DNA of 64,000 nucleotides, taken from NCBI RefSeq assembly GCF_004361735.1, contig NZ_SNVV01000001.1:186001-250000 (forward strand). The letters run 5' to 3'. The translations under genes were made by a program, and so were the position numbers. Positions 45,224 through 54,072 of the stretch are shown in pieces. The notes under the pieces are model-generated. The model searched no databases and was not told where the DNA came from. It saw only the letters and a program-made list of their open reading frames with translations. Source of the stretch: Azoarcus indigens. Its GTDB lineage: Bacteria; Pseudomonadota; Gammaproteobacteria; Burkholderiales; Rhodocyclaceae. Position 1 is the stretch's first letter. Each line of letters opens with the position of its first letter.

Positions 45224-45874
45224 ATGAGTTACGCCCTCCGCCAGCGCGACCCGCGCCGCCACCTCACCGGCATCGCCTTCGTCGTCCTCTTCCACCTCGT
45301 CCTCGCCTATGCCCTGCTCAACGGCCTCGCCCGCGAAGTCGTCAAGGTGTTCAAGGACCCGCTGGACGTGCGCCTGATCGAGGAGATCAAGCCACCGCCT
45401 CCGCCCCCTCCGCCGCCGCCCGAGCCGGTGAAGAAGATCCTCGCCCAGCCCAGCCCGGTGCCGCCCCCGCCCGCCTATGTGCCGCCGCCGGAAGTGCCGG
45501 TGCAGCCCCAGCCCGCGCCCACCATCGCGGTGGTGCAGGCCGAGCCGCCCCCGCCGGCTCCGCCCGCGCCGCCGGCGCCAGTCGCCCCGCCCGAGCCGGT
45601 GGCCGCCGCCATCGGCGTCACCTGCCCCAACCACCTCGGCATCCGCAGCTCGGTGCCCTACCCGCCCCAGGCCCTGCGCCTGAACAAAAGCGGCGAGGTA
45701 CTGGTGGAGTTTGTGGTTGAGACCTCCGGGGCCATCACCGGCGTGCGCATCGCGAAGTCTTCCGATCCGGTGTTCAACAAGGTCGTCACCGATGCGGTCG
45801 GCCGCTTCCAGTGCGTCGGCCAGGGGCGGCCGGTGCGGGTGACCGTGCCCTTCCAGTTCGCCCTGGACAACTGA
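45224..45874 (+). CDS. tonB: TonB energy transducer
   Basis: A 216-residue TonB. One N-terminal membrane anchor (about residues 15-38) is followed by a long proline-rich periplasmic spacer (about 58-130, with KPPPPPPPPPPEPVKK) and the C-terminal domain that touches receptor TonB boxes (SVPYPPQALRLNKSGEVLVEFVVETSGAITGVRI, about 143-175). The ATG at 45224 has AGGAAA upstream. It heads a four-gene operon with exbB and two exbD genes under a sigma-54 promoter. This fits a dedicated energiser for the TonB receptors in this window. Confidence 0.93.
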   Translation: MSYALRQRDPRRHLTGIAFVVLFHLVLAYALLNGLAREVVKVFKDPLDVRLIEEIKPPPPPPPPPPEPVKKILAQPSPVPPPPAYVPPPEVPVQPQPAPTIAVVQAEPPPPAPPAPPAPVAPPEPVAAAIGVTCPNHLGIRSSVPYPPQALRLNKSGEVLVEFVVETSGAITGVRIAKSSDPVFNKVVTDAVGRFQCVGQGRPVRVTVPFQFALDN

Positions 45875-45967
45875 ATGGCGGCCGGCGCGAGCCGGCTTCC
45901 TTTCCCCGATTCCTTCGCCTTCCTTTTTTGTCCTTTCCCCCGCTTCCTGCTTCCCCGGAGAACCCCC

Positions 45968-46834
45968 ATGTCTGCTTCCCCCACCCTGCGGCGCCTGCGC
46001 CGCTTCCTCGCCGCCGCCCTGGCGCTGGCGACCTTCTCGTTCTCTTCCGCGCCGGCGGTGTACGCCCAGGCGGCAGCGTCCGCTCCTGCCGAGGCCGCCG
46101 CGCCGGCACCGCTCGCGCCCACGCCCGCCGGCGAGACCGTCACCAACCCCTACGGCCTGGATGCGCTGTGGGCGCAGGGCGATGCGGTGGCCAAGGGCAC
46201 GCTGGTGATCCTGGTGATCATGTCCGCCGCCAGCTGGTATGTGATCGTCACCAAGCTCTACGAGCAGCAGAAGCTGCGCCGCCATGCGCGCGAGGCCAAG
46301 GCCAAGTTCTGGACCGCCGGCGGCGTGCAGCAGGCCACCCAGGCGCTCAACCCCGATGGCGCCTTCCACTTCATCGCCCAGTCCGGCCTGGAGGCGAAGG
46401 AGCACCATACCGGTCTGCTGGAGCACATCGACCTGAACACCTGGGTGGGCCAGTCCATCCAGCGCGCCATCGACAATGTGCAGGCCCGCCTGCAGGACGG
46501 CCTGGCGCTGCTGGCCACCGTCGGTTCCACCGCGCCCTTCATCGGTCTGTTCGGCACGGTGTGGGGGATCTACCACGCCCTCACCGCCATCGGCATCGCC
46601 GGCCAGGCCTCCATCGACAAGGTGGCCGGCCCGGTGGGCGAGGCGCTGATCATGACCGCCATCGGCCTCGCCGTCGCGGTGCCGGCGGTGCTGGGCTACA
46701 ACTGGCTGGTCCGCCGCAACAAGGCATCGCTGGACGAGGTGCGCGCCTTCGGCGTGGATCTGCACGCGGTGCTGCTGGGCGGGGGCAATGCCCGCACGGC
46801 GGCAGCCAAGGTGGTCGCGGTGGCGCGGGGCTGA
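45968..46834 (+). CDS. exbB: ExbB proton-channel protein
   Basis: A 288-residue ExbB/TolQ/MotA-family protein. An N-terminal cleavable-looking segment (to about AQA, residue 36) precedes the first inner-membrane helix (about 75-95). The family core with two more helices includes LLATVGSTAPFIGLFGTVWGIYHAL (about 178-202) and EALIMTAIGLAVAVPAVLGYN (about 220-240). With ExbD it uses the proton gradient to power TonB. GGAGA precedes the ATG; exbD starts two bases after its stop. Confidence 0.93.
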   Translation: MSASPTLRRLRRFLAAALALATFSFSSAPAVYAQAAASAPAEAAAPAPLAPTPAGETVTNPYGLDALWAQGDAVAKGTLVILVIMSAASWYVIVTKLYEQQKLRRHAREAKAKFWTAGGVQQATQALNPDGAFHFIAQSGLEAKEHHTGLLEHIDLNTWVGQSIQRAIDNVQARLQDGLALLATVGSTAPFIGLFGTVWGIYHALTAIGIAGQASIDKVAGPVGEALIMTAIGLAVAVPAVLGYNWLVRRNKASLDEVRAFGVDLHAVLLGGGNARTAAAKVVAVARG

Positions 46835-46836
46835 TC

Positions 46837-47259
46837 ATGGGCATGAACGTGGGCCAGGCCGAGGAGGAGGATGGCGTCATCTCCACCATCAACACCACGC
46901 CGCTGGTGGATGTGATGCTGGTGCTGCTGATCATCTTCCTGATCACCATCCCGGTGGCGACGCATACGGTGCCGGTGAGTCTGCCCAAGGAGGTGAACCA
47001 GCCGCGGCTGACCAAGCCGGAGAACGTGAATCTGTCGGTGACCCGCGACGGCGGGGTGTTCTGGAACCAGGAGCGGCTGTCGAACGCGGCGCTGGTCGAG
47101 CGCCTGAAGACGGTGGCGGTGGCCCAGCCCCAGCCGGAGGTGCAGATCCGCGGCGATGGCGCGGCGCCCTATGAGCATGTGGGCCGGGTGGTGCTGGCCT
47201 GCCAGCGCGCCGGAATACTCAAGATCGGCTTCATCACCGAGCCGCCGCCGCGCGGCTGA
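46837..47259 (+). CDS. exbD: ExbD protein 1
   Basis: A 140-residue ExbD/TolR protein. One transmembrane helix (about 24-43) carries the conserved aspartate in TTPLVDVMLVLLIIFLITIP, which takes part in proton transfer. A periplasmic domain follows. It starts two bases after exbB. Confidence 0.92.
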   Translation: MGMNVGQAEEEDGVISTINTTPLVDVMLVLLIIFLITIPVATHTVPVSLPKEVNQPRLTKPENVNLSVTRDGGVFWNQERLSNAALVERLKTVAVAQPQPEVQIRGDGAAPYEHVGRVVLACQRAGILKIGFITEPPPRG

Positions 47260-47276
47260 ACAAGGAGGGGAACACC

Positions 47277-47705
47277 ATGGGCATGAACGTGGGTACGCCG
47301 TCCACCTCGGCCGAACCCGAGGTGATGCTGGACATCAACACCACGCCGCTGATCGATGTGATGCTGGTGCTGCTGATCATGTTGATCGTGACCATCCCGA
47401 TCCAGCTGCATTCGGTGGAGCTGAACCTGCCGCAGGGCAATCCGCCGCCGCAGGTGGTGGAGCCGGAGGTGGTGCGGATCAACATCGAGGCCAATGGCGA
47501 CATCCTGTGGAATGCGGAGCCGGTGGCCGGGGGGGCGGCGCTGGAAGCGAGACTGGCCGCCGCGGCCGCGCAGGCGGTGCAGCCGGAGCTGCATGTGCGC
47601 CCGGACCGGGCGGTGGCTTATGAGACGGTGGCGGCGGTGATGGCGGCGATACAGCGCAATCACCTGACCAAGATCGGGCTGGTGGGGGCCGAGCAGTTTC
47701 TGTAA
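47277..47705 (+). CDS. exbD: ExbD protein 2
   Basis: A second 142-residue ExbD with the same start (MGMNVG) and the conserved aspartate in TTPLIDVMLVLLIMLIVTIP. It has the strongest ribosome site of the operon (AAGGAGG). The periplasmic parts of the two ExbD proteins differ, so they may form mixed complexes. Double exbD genes occur in several betaproteobacteria and xanthomonads. Confidence 0.92.
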   Translation: MGMNVGTPSTSAEPEVMLDINTTPLIDVMLVLLIMLIVTIPIQLHSVELNLPQGNPPPQVVEPEVVRINIEANGDILWNAEPVAGGAALEARLAAAAAQAVQPELHVRPDRAVAYETVAAVMAAIQRNHLTKIGLVGAEQFL

Positions 47706-48028
47706 GGGCGACGGGGGCCGGCGATCTGGTCGCATCATGCAGGTCGCGCGATCGGCTCCCGGTAGCCGATGCCCGGGGAGCCCCGCCACCGCACTCCCTC
47801 TCCCCTCGCGGGAGGAGCCCGGGGAGAAGAGGCGTCCGTGAGGGCGTCAGCGCTCATCCAGAGGCTACGCCCCCTCTCTCGCCCCCGCTCCGTGGCCTGC
47901 CTGCCACGGGAGCGCTCCAGCGGCCGCAGCAGCGCATCCCCTTGTTCGCCAGCGCCCGGCCACCGCAATAGCGAAACCCTTGCTGGAACGCCGCAGTGCC
48001 TGTCATCCCGCCGGCAGGTCGCCCGGGC

Positions 48029-48697
48029 TCAAACCGTCCTCCGGCGACCGAACCACTCGCCGCACAGCTCCGGCGCGCCTTCCAGCGAACTCAGCAGCAT
48101 GCATTGCGCCGCCACCTCCTCGCCCGGCTGCACCAGGTCCGGCACCAGGATGACCTGCATGCCGGCCGCCAGCGCCGCGCGGGCGCCGTTCTCGCTGTCC
48201 TCGAAGGCGAGGCAGGCGCGCGGGTCCACGCCGAGGCGCTCGGCGGCGAGCAGATACACGTCCGGCGCCGGTTTGCCGTGGGTAACCTCGTCGCCGGCAG
48301 CCAGCGCATCGAAGAAGTCCAGCAGCTGCGCCTGCGCCAGCCGGCGCTCCACCTTGTCGCGGTGGCTGGAAGACGCCAGCCCGCAGGCCACCTCGATGCC
48401 GCCCAGCCAGCGCAGCAGATCGTGGGCGCCGGCCTTGGCGGCGTAACCCCGGGCGGCGTGGCGCGCCTCCAGCATGTCGGCGACGCGGCTTGCCGCGCGC
48501 TGGTAGGCCTCGACGCCGAACACCTCGCCCAGGATCGCGTGCACTTCCTTCATCGTGCGGCCGATGACGCGCTGGTAGGTGGCCACTTCCAGCACCACGC
48601 CCAGCTCGCGGCCCACTTCCACCCAGGCGTCGCGTATCGGCCGCTCGGAATCCAGCAGCAGGCCATCCATGTCGAAAATCACTGCCTCGAACTTCAC
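48029..48697 (-). CDS. HAD-family phosphatase, beta-phosphoglucomutase-like
   Basis: A 222-residue HAD hydrolase. Motif I is FDMDGLLLDSE (about 6-16), motif II serine is in ASSSHRDKV (about 109), the motif III lysine is in GKPAPDVYLLAA (about 141), and motif IV is FEDSENG (about 163). A helical cap lies between motifs I and II. The start is GTG at 48697, preceded by GGGAG. Substrate is probably a sugar phosphate or similar small phosphate ester. The 323 bases between exbD and this convergent gene hold no recognised feature. Confidence 0.88.
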   Translation of the reverse strand: MKFEAVIFDMDGLLLDSERPIRDAWVEVGRELGVVLEVATYQRVIGRTMKEVHAILGEVFGVEAYQRAASRVADMLEARHAARGYAAKAGAHDLLRWLGGIEVACGLASSSHRDKVERRLAQAQLLDFFDALAAGDEVTHGKPAPDVYLLAAERLGVDPRACLAFEDSENGARAALAAGMQVILVPDLVQPGEEVAAQCMLLSSLEGAPELCGEWFGRRRTV

Positions 48698-48824
48698 TCG
48701 CTCTCCCTGTCCGCGCCCGTGGGCGTGCCTCATCCGCTGAACCTTACACCAGCGGGCGGAAGCCAGACCACGCCCGGCGCCATCCTCGCGCCGTCGCGCG
48801 TCGCGGACTCCGCCGCCGGGCGCT

Positions 48825-50135
48825 TCAGCCCTGCCGGCCCTCCACCTCGGAAGAGCCCCCGGCCGCCACCTTTTCCTGCCGCGCCGGGGGCTCCCGCTTC
48901 GCCGCCCCGGCCGCCAGATGCGGGAAGCCGTCCATCCGCGCCAGCGTCGGGAACAGCTTTACCCAGCTGCCGGCCACCGCCAGCGTGGCCGCGCCGCCGA
49001 AGATCACCGCCGGCACCAGGCCCATCCAGCGCGCGGTGACACCGGACTCGAACTCGCCCAGTTCGTTGGAAGCGCCGATGAACACCGAATTGACCGCGCT
49101 GACGCGACCGCGGATCTCGTCCGGCGTCTCGTGCTGCACCAGGATGTGGCGCACATACACGCTCACCATGTCGCCGGCGCCGCTCAAGGCCAGTGCCGCC
49201 ACCGACAGCGGCAGGCTGGTGGACAGGCCGAACACCACCATGGCGACGCCGAAGGCCGCCACGCCGCCCAGCATCCAAGCGCCCACATGCCGCCGCAGCG
49301 GCCGCCACACCAGCACCGCCGCCGCCAGCCCGGCACCCACCGCCGGCGCCGCCCGCAGCAGGCCCATGCCGGCGGAATCGACCTGCAGCACGTCGTGCGC
49401 CATCGCCGGCAGCAGCGCCACCGCGCCGCCGAACAGCACCGCGAACAAGTCCAGCGAGATCGCTCCCAGCACCACCGGGCGCGAGAACACGAAGCGCAGG
49501 CCCTCGAACACCGCGCCGGCGCCGCGCGCCGCGCCGGGCGACTGCTCCGCCGGCCGGGTGCGCACCCGGCTCATCAACCACACCGAGCAGCCGAACAGCG
49601 CCGCCGCCGACAAGTACACCGCATGCGCGCCGCCGAGATAGATCACGCCGCCCAACAACGGCCCGACGATCACCGCCACATGAAAGGAGGAGGAATGCAC
49701 CGCCACCGCCTGGGCGAAGCGCGCCGGCGACACCAGGTTGATCAGCACCGCCTGGCTGGCCGGCATCATGAAGGCGCGGGCGCAGCCCAGCAGCACCAGC
49801 ACCGCGTAGATCAGCCCGACCCGGCCCACATCCGCCAGCGTGATCGCCAATAGCAGCATCGCCGCCAGGCACTGCACCACGTAGCACCAGCCGATGATGC
49901 GGCTGCGCGCGGCGCGGTCCGCCACCTGGCCGGCGGGCAGGATGAGCACGATGAAGGGCGCGAACTGCGCCAGGCCGACGAAGCCCAGCGCCAGCACATC
50001 GCCGGTGAGCTGATAGACCTGCCAGCCCACCGCCACGCCCACCATCTGCGCCGCCAGCGTGGCCAGCAGCTTGGCCGCCAGGAAGTGCAGGAAAGCCCTC
50101 TCCTTGAGGACTTCCAGACGCGATCCGGCGCTCAT
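48825..50135 (-). CDS. MFS transporter (MFS_3, EntS-like)
   Basis: A 436-residue transporter with about twelve hydrophobic segments and an N-terminus of the enterobactin-exporter-like group (FLAAKLLATLAAQMVGVAVGWQVYQLTGDVLALGFVGLAQFAPFIVL). It is related to, but not closely like, the MFS at 25379. It is transcribed away from the PadR/siderophore-interacting genes; a link to siderophore export is possible but not shown. Confidence 0.87.
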   Translation of the reverse strand: MSAGSRLEVLKERAFLHFLAAKLLATLAAQMVGVAVGWQVYQLTGDVLALGFVGLAQFAPFIVLILPAGQVADRAARSRIIGWCYVVQCLAAMLLLAITLADVGRVGLIYAVLVLLGCARAFMMPASQAVLINLVSPARFAQAVAVHSSSFHVAVIVGPLLGGVIYLGGAHAVYLSAAALFGCSVWLMSRVRTRPAEQSPGAARGAGAVFEGLRFVFSRPVVLGAISLDLFAVLFGGAVALLPAMAHDVLQVDSAGMGLLRAAPAVGAGLAAAVLVWRPLRRHVGAWMLGGVAAFGVAMVVFGLSTSLPLSVAALALSGAGDMVSVYVRHILVQHETPDEIRGRVSAVNSVFIGASNELGEFESGVTARWMGLVPAVIFGGAATLAVAGSWVKLFPTLARMDGFPHLAAGAAKREPPARQEKVAAGGSSEVEGRQG

Positions 50136-50477
50136 CGCCCGGCTCCACCACGATCAACAGGGCACACGCCCGCATGCAGCTTCAAATTCCTTCTCCATGA
50201 GACAAAAAAGCGGCCCGCCTCTGTGCGGGCCGCCGCACCGGCTCCTGTCGCATCGCCAGCAGCCGGCGCAAGGGCCGCTACGATACGGGCAGCACGCCCG
50301 ACATCAGCGCAGTTTTCCCGCCAAGCAATGCAGGCCGCGTTCCCAAGCCGGGCGCCTGCGCGCGCGGCCCCGCCGGAAACAAGCCGGGGCACCCTACCAG
50401 AGCGCCCCAGCGCTCGCGGCGGGACGCGTCCCGCAACTCAGCCGGCCCTCGATCTTCCCGCAGAATACCGCCTTGAA

Positions 50478-50503
50478 TTATCGTACGATACATCTTACGA
50501 TAA
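50478..50503. promoter_or_regulatory. Operator-like triple half-site before the PadR gene
   Basis: TTATCGTA (50478-50485) and TACGATAA (50496-50503) form an inverted repeat with a 10-base gap. The left half also belongs to the perfect palindrome TATCGTACGATA (50479-50490). It lies 27-52 bases before the start codon and is the likely site of autoregulation. The rest of 50136-50477 shows no gene. Confidence 0.65.
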
Positions 50504-50529
50504 AAAGCATCATCACTCAGGAGCACTTC

Positions 50530-51165
50530 ATGCACGGACATCACGAAGGCCGCGGCCGCCGCTTCGCGGGCGGATTCGGCGGCGGCATGGGAGGCCGCGG
50601 GTTGCGCAGCGGTCGCAAGCTGGGCGGCAAGGACCTGCAGGTGGTCATCCTCGCCCTGCTGGCCGAAGCCCCCGCCCATGGCTACGAACTCATACGCAAG
50701 CTGGAGGAACACTCCGCCGGCTTCTACACGCCCAGCCCCGGCGTGATCTACCCCGCCCTCACCTACCTGGAGGAACTCGGCCAGGCGGTGGTGGAAACCG
50801 AAGGCAACAAGAAGCGCTACAGCCTCACCGACATCGGCCGCGGCCGCCTCGCCGCCCACCGCGAGGTGGCCGACAGCGTGCTCGCCGAGCTGGCCCGCGT
50901 CGGCGCGCGCATGGAGCGCGCCCGCCGCGCCTTCGATGGCGAAGAAGCCGGCGCCGGGGCGGGTGCGGAGACAGGCGCGGAAGCCGGGGACGATGAAGAC
51001 GATGCCGTCGCCGGCGAACTGCACGCCGCCCGCCATGCGCTCAAGCAGGCGCTGTACGGCACCCTGCCCGCCTGTAGCGGCGAACAGGCTGCGCGCATCG
51101 CCGCCATCCTGCGCCACGCCGCGGACGAGATCCTCGCCCTGCGCCAACCCGACCAGCCGGCCTGA
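50530..51165 (+). CDS. PadR-family regulator, YqjI-like
   Basis: A 211-residue regulator. A histidine- and glycine-rich start (MHGHHEGRGRRFAGGFGGG) precedes a PadR winged helix (about 35-110, with HGYELIRKLEEHSAGFYTPSPGVIYPALTYLEE). This is the build of E. coli YqjI, a nickel-responsive repressor of the ferric-reductase gene yqjH. The C-terminus contains an acidic, low-complexity stretch (EEAGAGAGAETGAEAGDDEDD) and a helical tail absent in short PadR proteins. A siderophore-interacting gene follows after 32 bases, the same pairing as yqjI-yqjH. Confidence 0.85.
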   Translation: MHGHHEGRGRRFAGGFGGGMGGRGLRSGRKLGGKDLQVVILALLAEAPAHGYELIRKLEEHSAGFYTPSPGVIYPALTYLEELGQAVVETEGNKKRYSLTDIGRGRLAAHREVADSVLAELARVGARMERARRAFDGEEAGAGAGAETGAEAGDDEDDAVAGELHAARHALKQALYGTLPACSGEQAARIAAILRHAADEILALRQPDQPA

Positions 51166-51197
51166 ACGCCGGCCCACCCCGACAGGAACGAAAAGAC

Positions 51198-51992
51198 ATG
51201 ACAGATACAGAACGCATCAGCCGCCGCGTCCGCCACGAACTGCGCTTCCGCCTGCTGCAGGTGAAGCAGGTTCAGCAACTGCGCCCCAGCATGCTGCGCA
51301 TCACCCTGGCCGGCGACGAGCTGGAGGGCTTTGCCAGCGCCGCCCATGACGACCATGTAAAGCTCTTTTTCCCGGAGCCCGGCCAGCTCAAGCCACCGCT
51401 GCCGGTCGCCACACCGGAGGGCATGAGCTTCCCGGACGGCCGCCCGCAGGCGCGCGACTACACCCCGCGCCGCTACGATGCAGCCGCCGGCGAGCTGGAC
51501 ATCGACTTCGCCCTGCACGAGGCCGGCCCCGCCACCGCCTGGGCGCTGCAGGCCAAGCCGGGCGACTGGCTGGGCGTCGGCGGCCCGCGCGGCTCCTTCG
51601 TGCTGGAAAAGACCTTCGACTGGTACCTGCTGGCGGGCGACGAAACCGCCCTGCCCGCCATCGCCCGGCGGCTGGAAGAACTGCCCGCCGGCGCGCGCGC
51701 CCTCGTCGTCGCCGAGGTGGACAAGGCCGCCGAGGAACTGGACCTCCACAGCGCCGCCACGCTGGCGCTGCACTGGGTACACCGCCGCGCCGGCGCCAGC
51801 CTGCACGAGGCGGTGGCGGCGCTGCAGCTGCCGCCGGGCGAAGGCTATGCCTGGGTGGCGTGCGAATCCGACACCGCCCGCCAGCTGCGCCATCTGCTGG
51901 TGGAGGAGCGCGGCCTGCCCAAGAACCGGGTGAAGGCCGCCGGCTACTGGAAACGCGGCGCCGCCGCCACGCATGAGAGCCACGACGACTGA
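51198..51992 (+). CDS. Siderophore-interacting protein (YqjH/ViuB family)
   Basis: A 264-residue FAD-dependent ferric-siderophore reductase that frees iron in the cytoplasm. The FAD-binding barrel has ARDYTPRRYD (about 84-93) and the NAD(P)H-side motifs are WLGVGGPRGSFV (about 122-133) and AGDETALPAIARRLEEL (about 148-164). The family-typical VACESDTARQLRHLL lies near the end. It is co-transcribed with the YqjI-like repressor. Confidence 0.9.
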   Translation: MTDTERISRRVRHELRFRLLQVKQVQQLRPSMLRITLAGDELEGFASAAHDDHVKLFFPEPGQLKPPLPVATPEGMSFPDGRPQARDYTPRRYDAAAGELDIDFALHEAGPATAWALQAKPGDWLGVGGPRGSFVLEKTFDWYLLAGDETALPAIARRLEELPAGARALVVAEVDKAAEELDLHSAATLALHWVHRRAGASLHEAVAALQLPPGEGYAWVACESDTARQLRHLLVEERGLPKNRVKAAGYWKRGAAATHESHDD

Positions 51993-52072
51993 GCTCCGGC
52001 CCTCAGCCGGCAGCGTTTCCCACGCCAGGTCGCCAGCCTTGAATCCGGCTCAGGCCGGCCCGCCGGAGCGGA

Positions 52073-52095
52073 GCGGATTCCCCCGCGGAATCCGC
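52073..52095. other. Hairpin between convergent genes
   Basis: GCGGATTC/GAATCCGC with a 7-base loop lies between the siderophore-interacting and MATE genes. There is no T-run; it may help end both messages. Confidence 0.4.
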
Positions 52096-52097
52096 GC

Positions 52098-53468
52098 TCA
52101 GGTGCCGGCCGAAGCCGGCAGCGCCAGATCCCGCGCTATGCGCGGCAGCATCAGCCCCAGCACCAGCCCGCGCAACACCATGAACAGCAGCAGCGCCAGC
52201 CACAGGCCGTGGTTGCCCCACAGCGCCTTGAGGCCGAAAGCCAGGACGACGAAGCTGATGGAGCACAGCACCATGGCCTGCATCAGCTCGCGGGTGCGGG
52301 TGGCGCCGATGAACACGCCATCGAGCAGGAAGCCGGCCACCGAGGCCAGCGGCAGCAGCGCCGCCCAGGGCAGATAGCTGACGGCGGCGGCGCGCAGTTC
52401 GGCCTGGTCGGTCAACAGGCCGATGATGCCCTCGCCCGCCAGCGCATACACCAGCGAGAAGCACGCCGCGCCTATCGCCGCCCACAGCATGGAGACGCGG
52501 ATGGACGCCCGCAGCGCAGCACGGTCGCGCGCGCCCACCGCCGCGCCCACCAGCGCCTCCGAAGCGTGGGCGAAGCCATCCAGCCCGCAGGCCATGAAGC
52601 TCTGGAAGTTCAGCAGCACCGCATTCGCCGCCAGCACCAGGTCGCCCTGGTCGGCGCCGGCGCGGGCGAACCAGGCGAAGCTACCGAGCAGGCAGACGGT
52701 GCGCAGGAAAATGTCGCGGTTGATCAGCATCATCCGGCTCAGCGCCGCCGGCGCCAGCAGCCCGGCCCAGGACGGCGGCCCGGCGCTGCGCTCCGGTGCA
52801 CGCTCCCGCGTCAGCCACAGCAGCGCGATGCCGAGCGCGAAGCCGGCGCCATCCGCCACCGCGGTCGCCGCGCCTATGCCGCCGACGCCGAGGTCGAAGC
52901 GATACACCAGCAGCAGCACCACCAGGATGTTCACCAGGTTGATCCACACCTGCAGCAGCAGGCCCACCCGCACCCGCTGGCGGCCCAGCAGGTAGCCCAG
53001 GATCACGTAGTTGCCCAGCGCCAGCGGCGCCGACCAGATGCGCGCCGAGGAGTAAGCCAGCGCATGCGCCTGCACCGCCTCGCTGCCGCCCAGCAGCGAC
53101 AGCCCGCCGCCGATCAGCGGCCCGTGCAGCAGCAGCACGACGGCGCCGATGGCGAAGGCCAGCAGCAGCGCACGCAACAGCGCGTCCCGCAGCCCGGCGG
53201 CGTCACGCGCGCCGTGGGCCTGCGCCACCAGGCCGGTGGTGCCCATGCGCAGGAAGCCGAAGCCCCAGAACAGGAAGCTGAACAGCACCCCGCCCAGCGC
53301 CACGCCGCCGAGCGCCGCCGGGTCCGGCAGATGGCCGGCCACCGCGGTATCCACCGCCGCCAGGATGGGCTGCGTCAGGTTGGCGAGGACGATGGGAAAG
53401 GCGAGGAAGAGCACATGGCGGTGCCACTCGGCACGGCTGGCGGGAAAACGGTGGGCGGTTGCGGACAT
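52098..53468 (-). CDS. MATE family efflux transporter (DinF-like)
   Basis: A 456-residue, twelve-helix cation antiporter. The N-terminal half begins FLAFPIVLANLTQPILAAVDTAVAGHL (about 20-46), the classic MATE start; GTTGLVAQAHGARD (about 82-95) follows. Length and sequence fit the DinF subgroup. It probably expels cationic drugs or oxidants. The 203 bases after its start to the next gene show nothing recognisable. Confidence 0.9.
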   Translation of the reverse strand: MSATAHRFPASRAEWHRHVLFLAFPIVLANLTQPILAAVDTAVAGHLPDPAALGGVALGGVLFSFLFWGFGFLRMGTTGLVAQAHGARDAAGLRDALLRALLLAFAIGAVVLLLHGPLIGGGLSLLGGSEAVQAHALAYSSARIWSAPLALGNYVILGYLLGRQRVRVGLLLQVWINLVNILVVLLLVYRFDLGVGGIGAATAVADGAGFALGIALLWLTRERAPERSAGPPSWAGLLAPAALSRMMLINRDIFLRTVCLLGSFAWFARAGADQGDLVLAANAVLLNFQSFMACGLDGFAHASEALVGAAVGARDRAALRASIRVSMLWAAIGAACFSLVYALAGEGIIGLLTDQAELRAAAVSYLPWAALLPLASVAGFLLDGVFIGATRTRELMQAMVLCSISFVVLAFGLKALWGNHGLWLALLLFMVLRGLVLGLMLPRIARDLALPASAGT

Positions 53469-53671
53469 CGGCTACGAATGGGGAGATGGGAAGGTATTTT
53501 TTGGAGGATAAGACCGGTTTCTACCGGCTCAGCGCGGATCGTCCATCGTCTGCCCCGGCGCCGCAAGAAGAAAAACCGCAGGCCGGTCGCGCGCCCGCGG
53601 TTCTTGTCGATCCCGCCACGGCCGCCGGCGCGGGGCACGGCCGCGCCCGCTGCGCCGCGGCCGTGCGAACG

Positions 53672-54043
53672 TCAGACGAGGGGGGCTGCGCCCTGCTTCA
53701 TCCGTTTCACCAGTACCTCGCCCAGGCCAATGGCACAGAAGCCCAGCGCCACATGCACCACCTGGGTCAGCGCCCGGCTGTCGAACAGCGGCGCCATCAG
53801 CTGCATCATGCCGACCACCGGCACCAGCACCGCCACCGCCGCGAGGGCCAGCGCCAGGCCGGGACGCCGGCTCAGGCCCAGCAGGGCGATGCCCAGCAGC
53901 GACAGCACCATCAGGCCACCCAGGCCCATGTGGGCATGCAGCGGCACGCCCCAGCCCAGCCAGAACGCCACCCCGGTGCCCAGCGCCAGCAACCAGCTCA
54001 GGCGGGCGATCATCAGCAGGATGCGTGCAGTGTTTCCGTTCAT
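53672..54043 (-). CDS. Four-helix membrane protein, unknown
   Basis: A 123-residue membrane protein with four hydrophobic segments. Histidines at the membrane edges (HAHMG about residue 35, VVHVALGF about 99) would suit heme or metal binding, but no family is certain. I chose the ATG at 54043 with GAGGA upstream; the longer frame overlaps the glutathione peroxidase gene. It lies 29 bases after that gene and is probably in the same operon. Confidence 0.75.
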   Translation of the reverse strand: MNGNTARILLMIARLSWLLALGTGVAFWLGWGVPLHAHMGLGGLMVLSLLGIALLGLSRRPGLALALAAVAVLVPVVGMMQLMAPLFDSRALTQVVHVALGFCAIGLGEVLVKRMKQGAAPLV

Positions 54044-54072
54044 CTTTCGTCCTCGGTAGGGGGAATCGGCGA

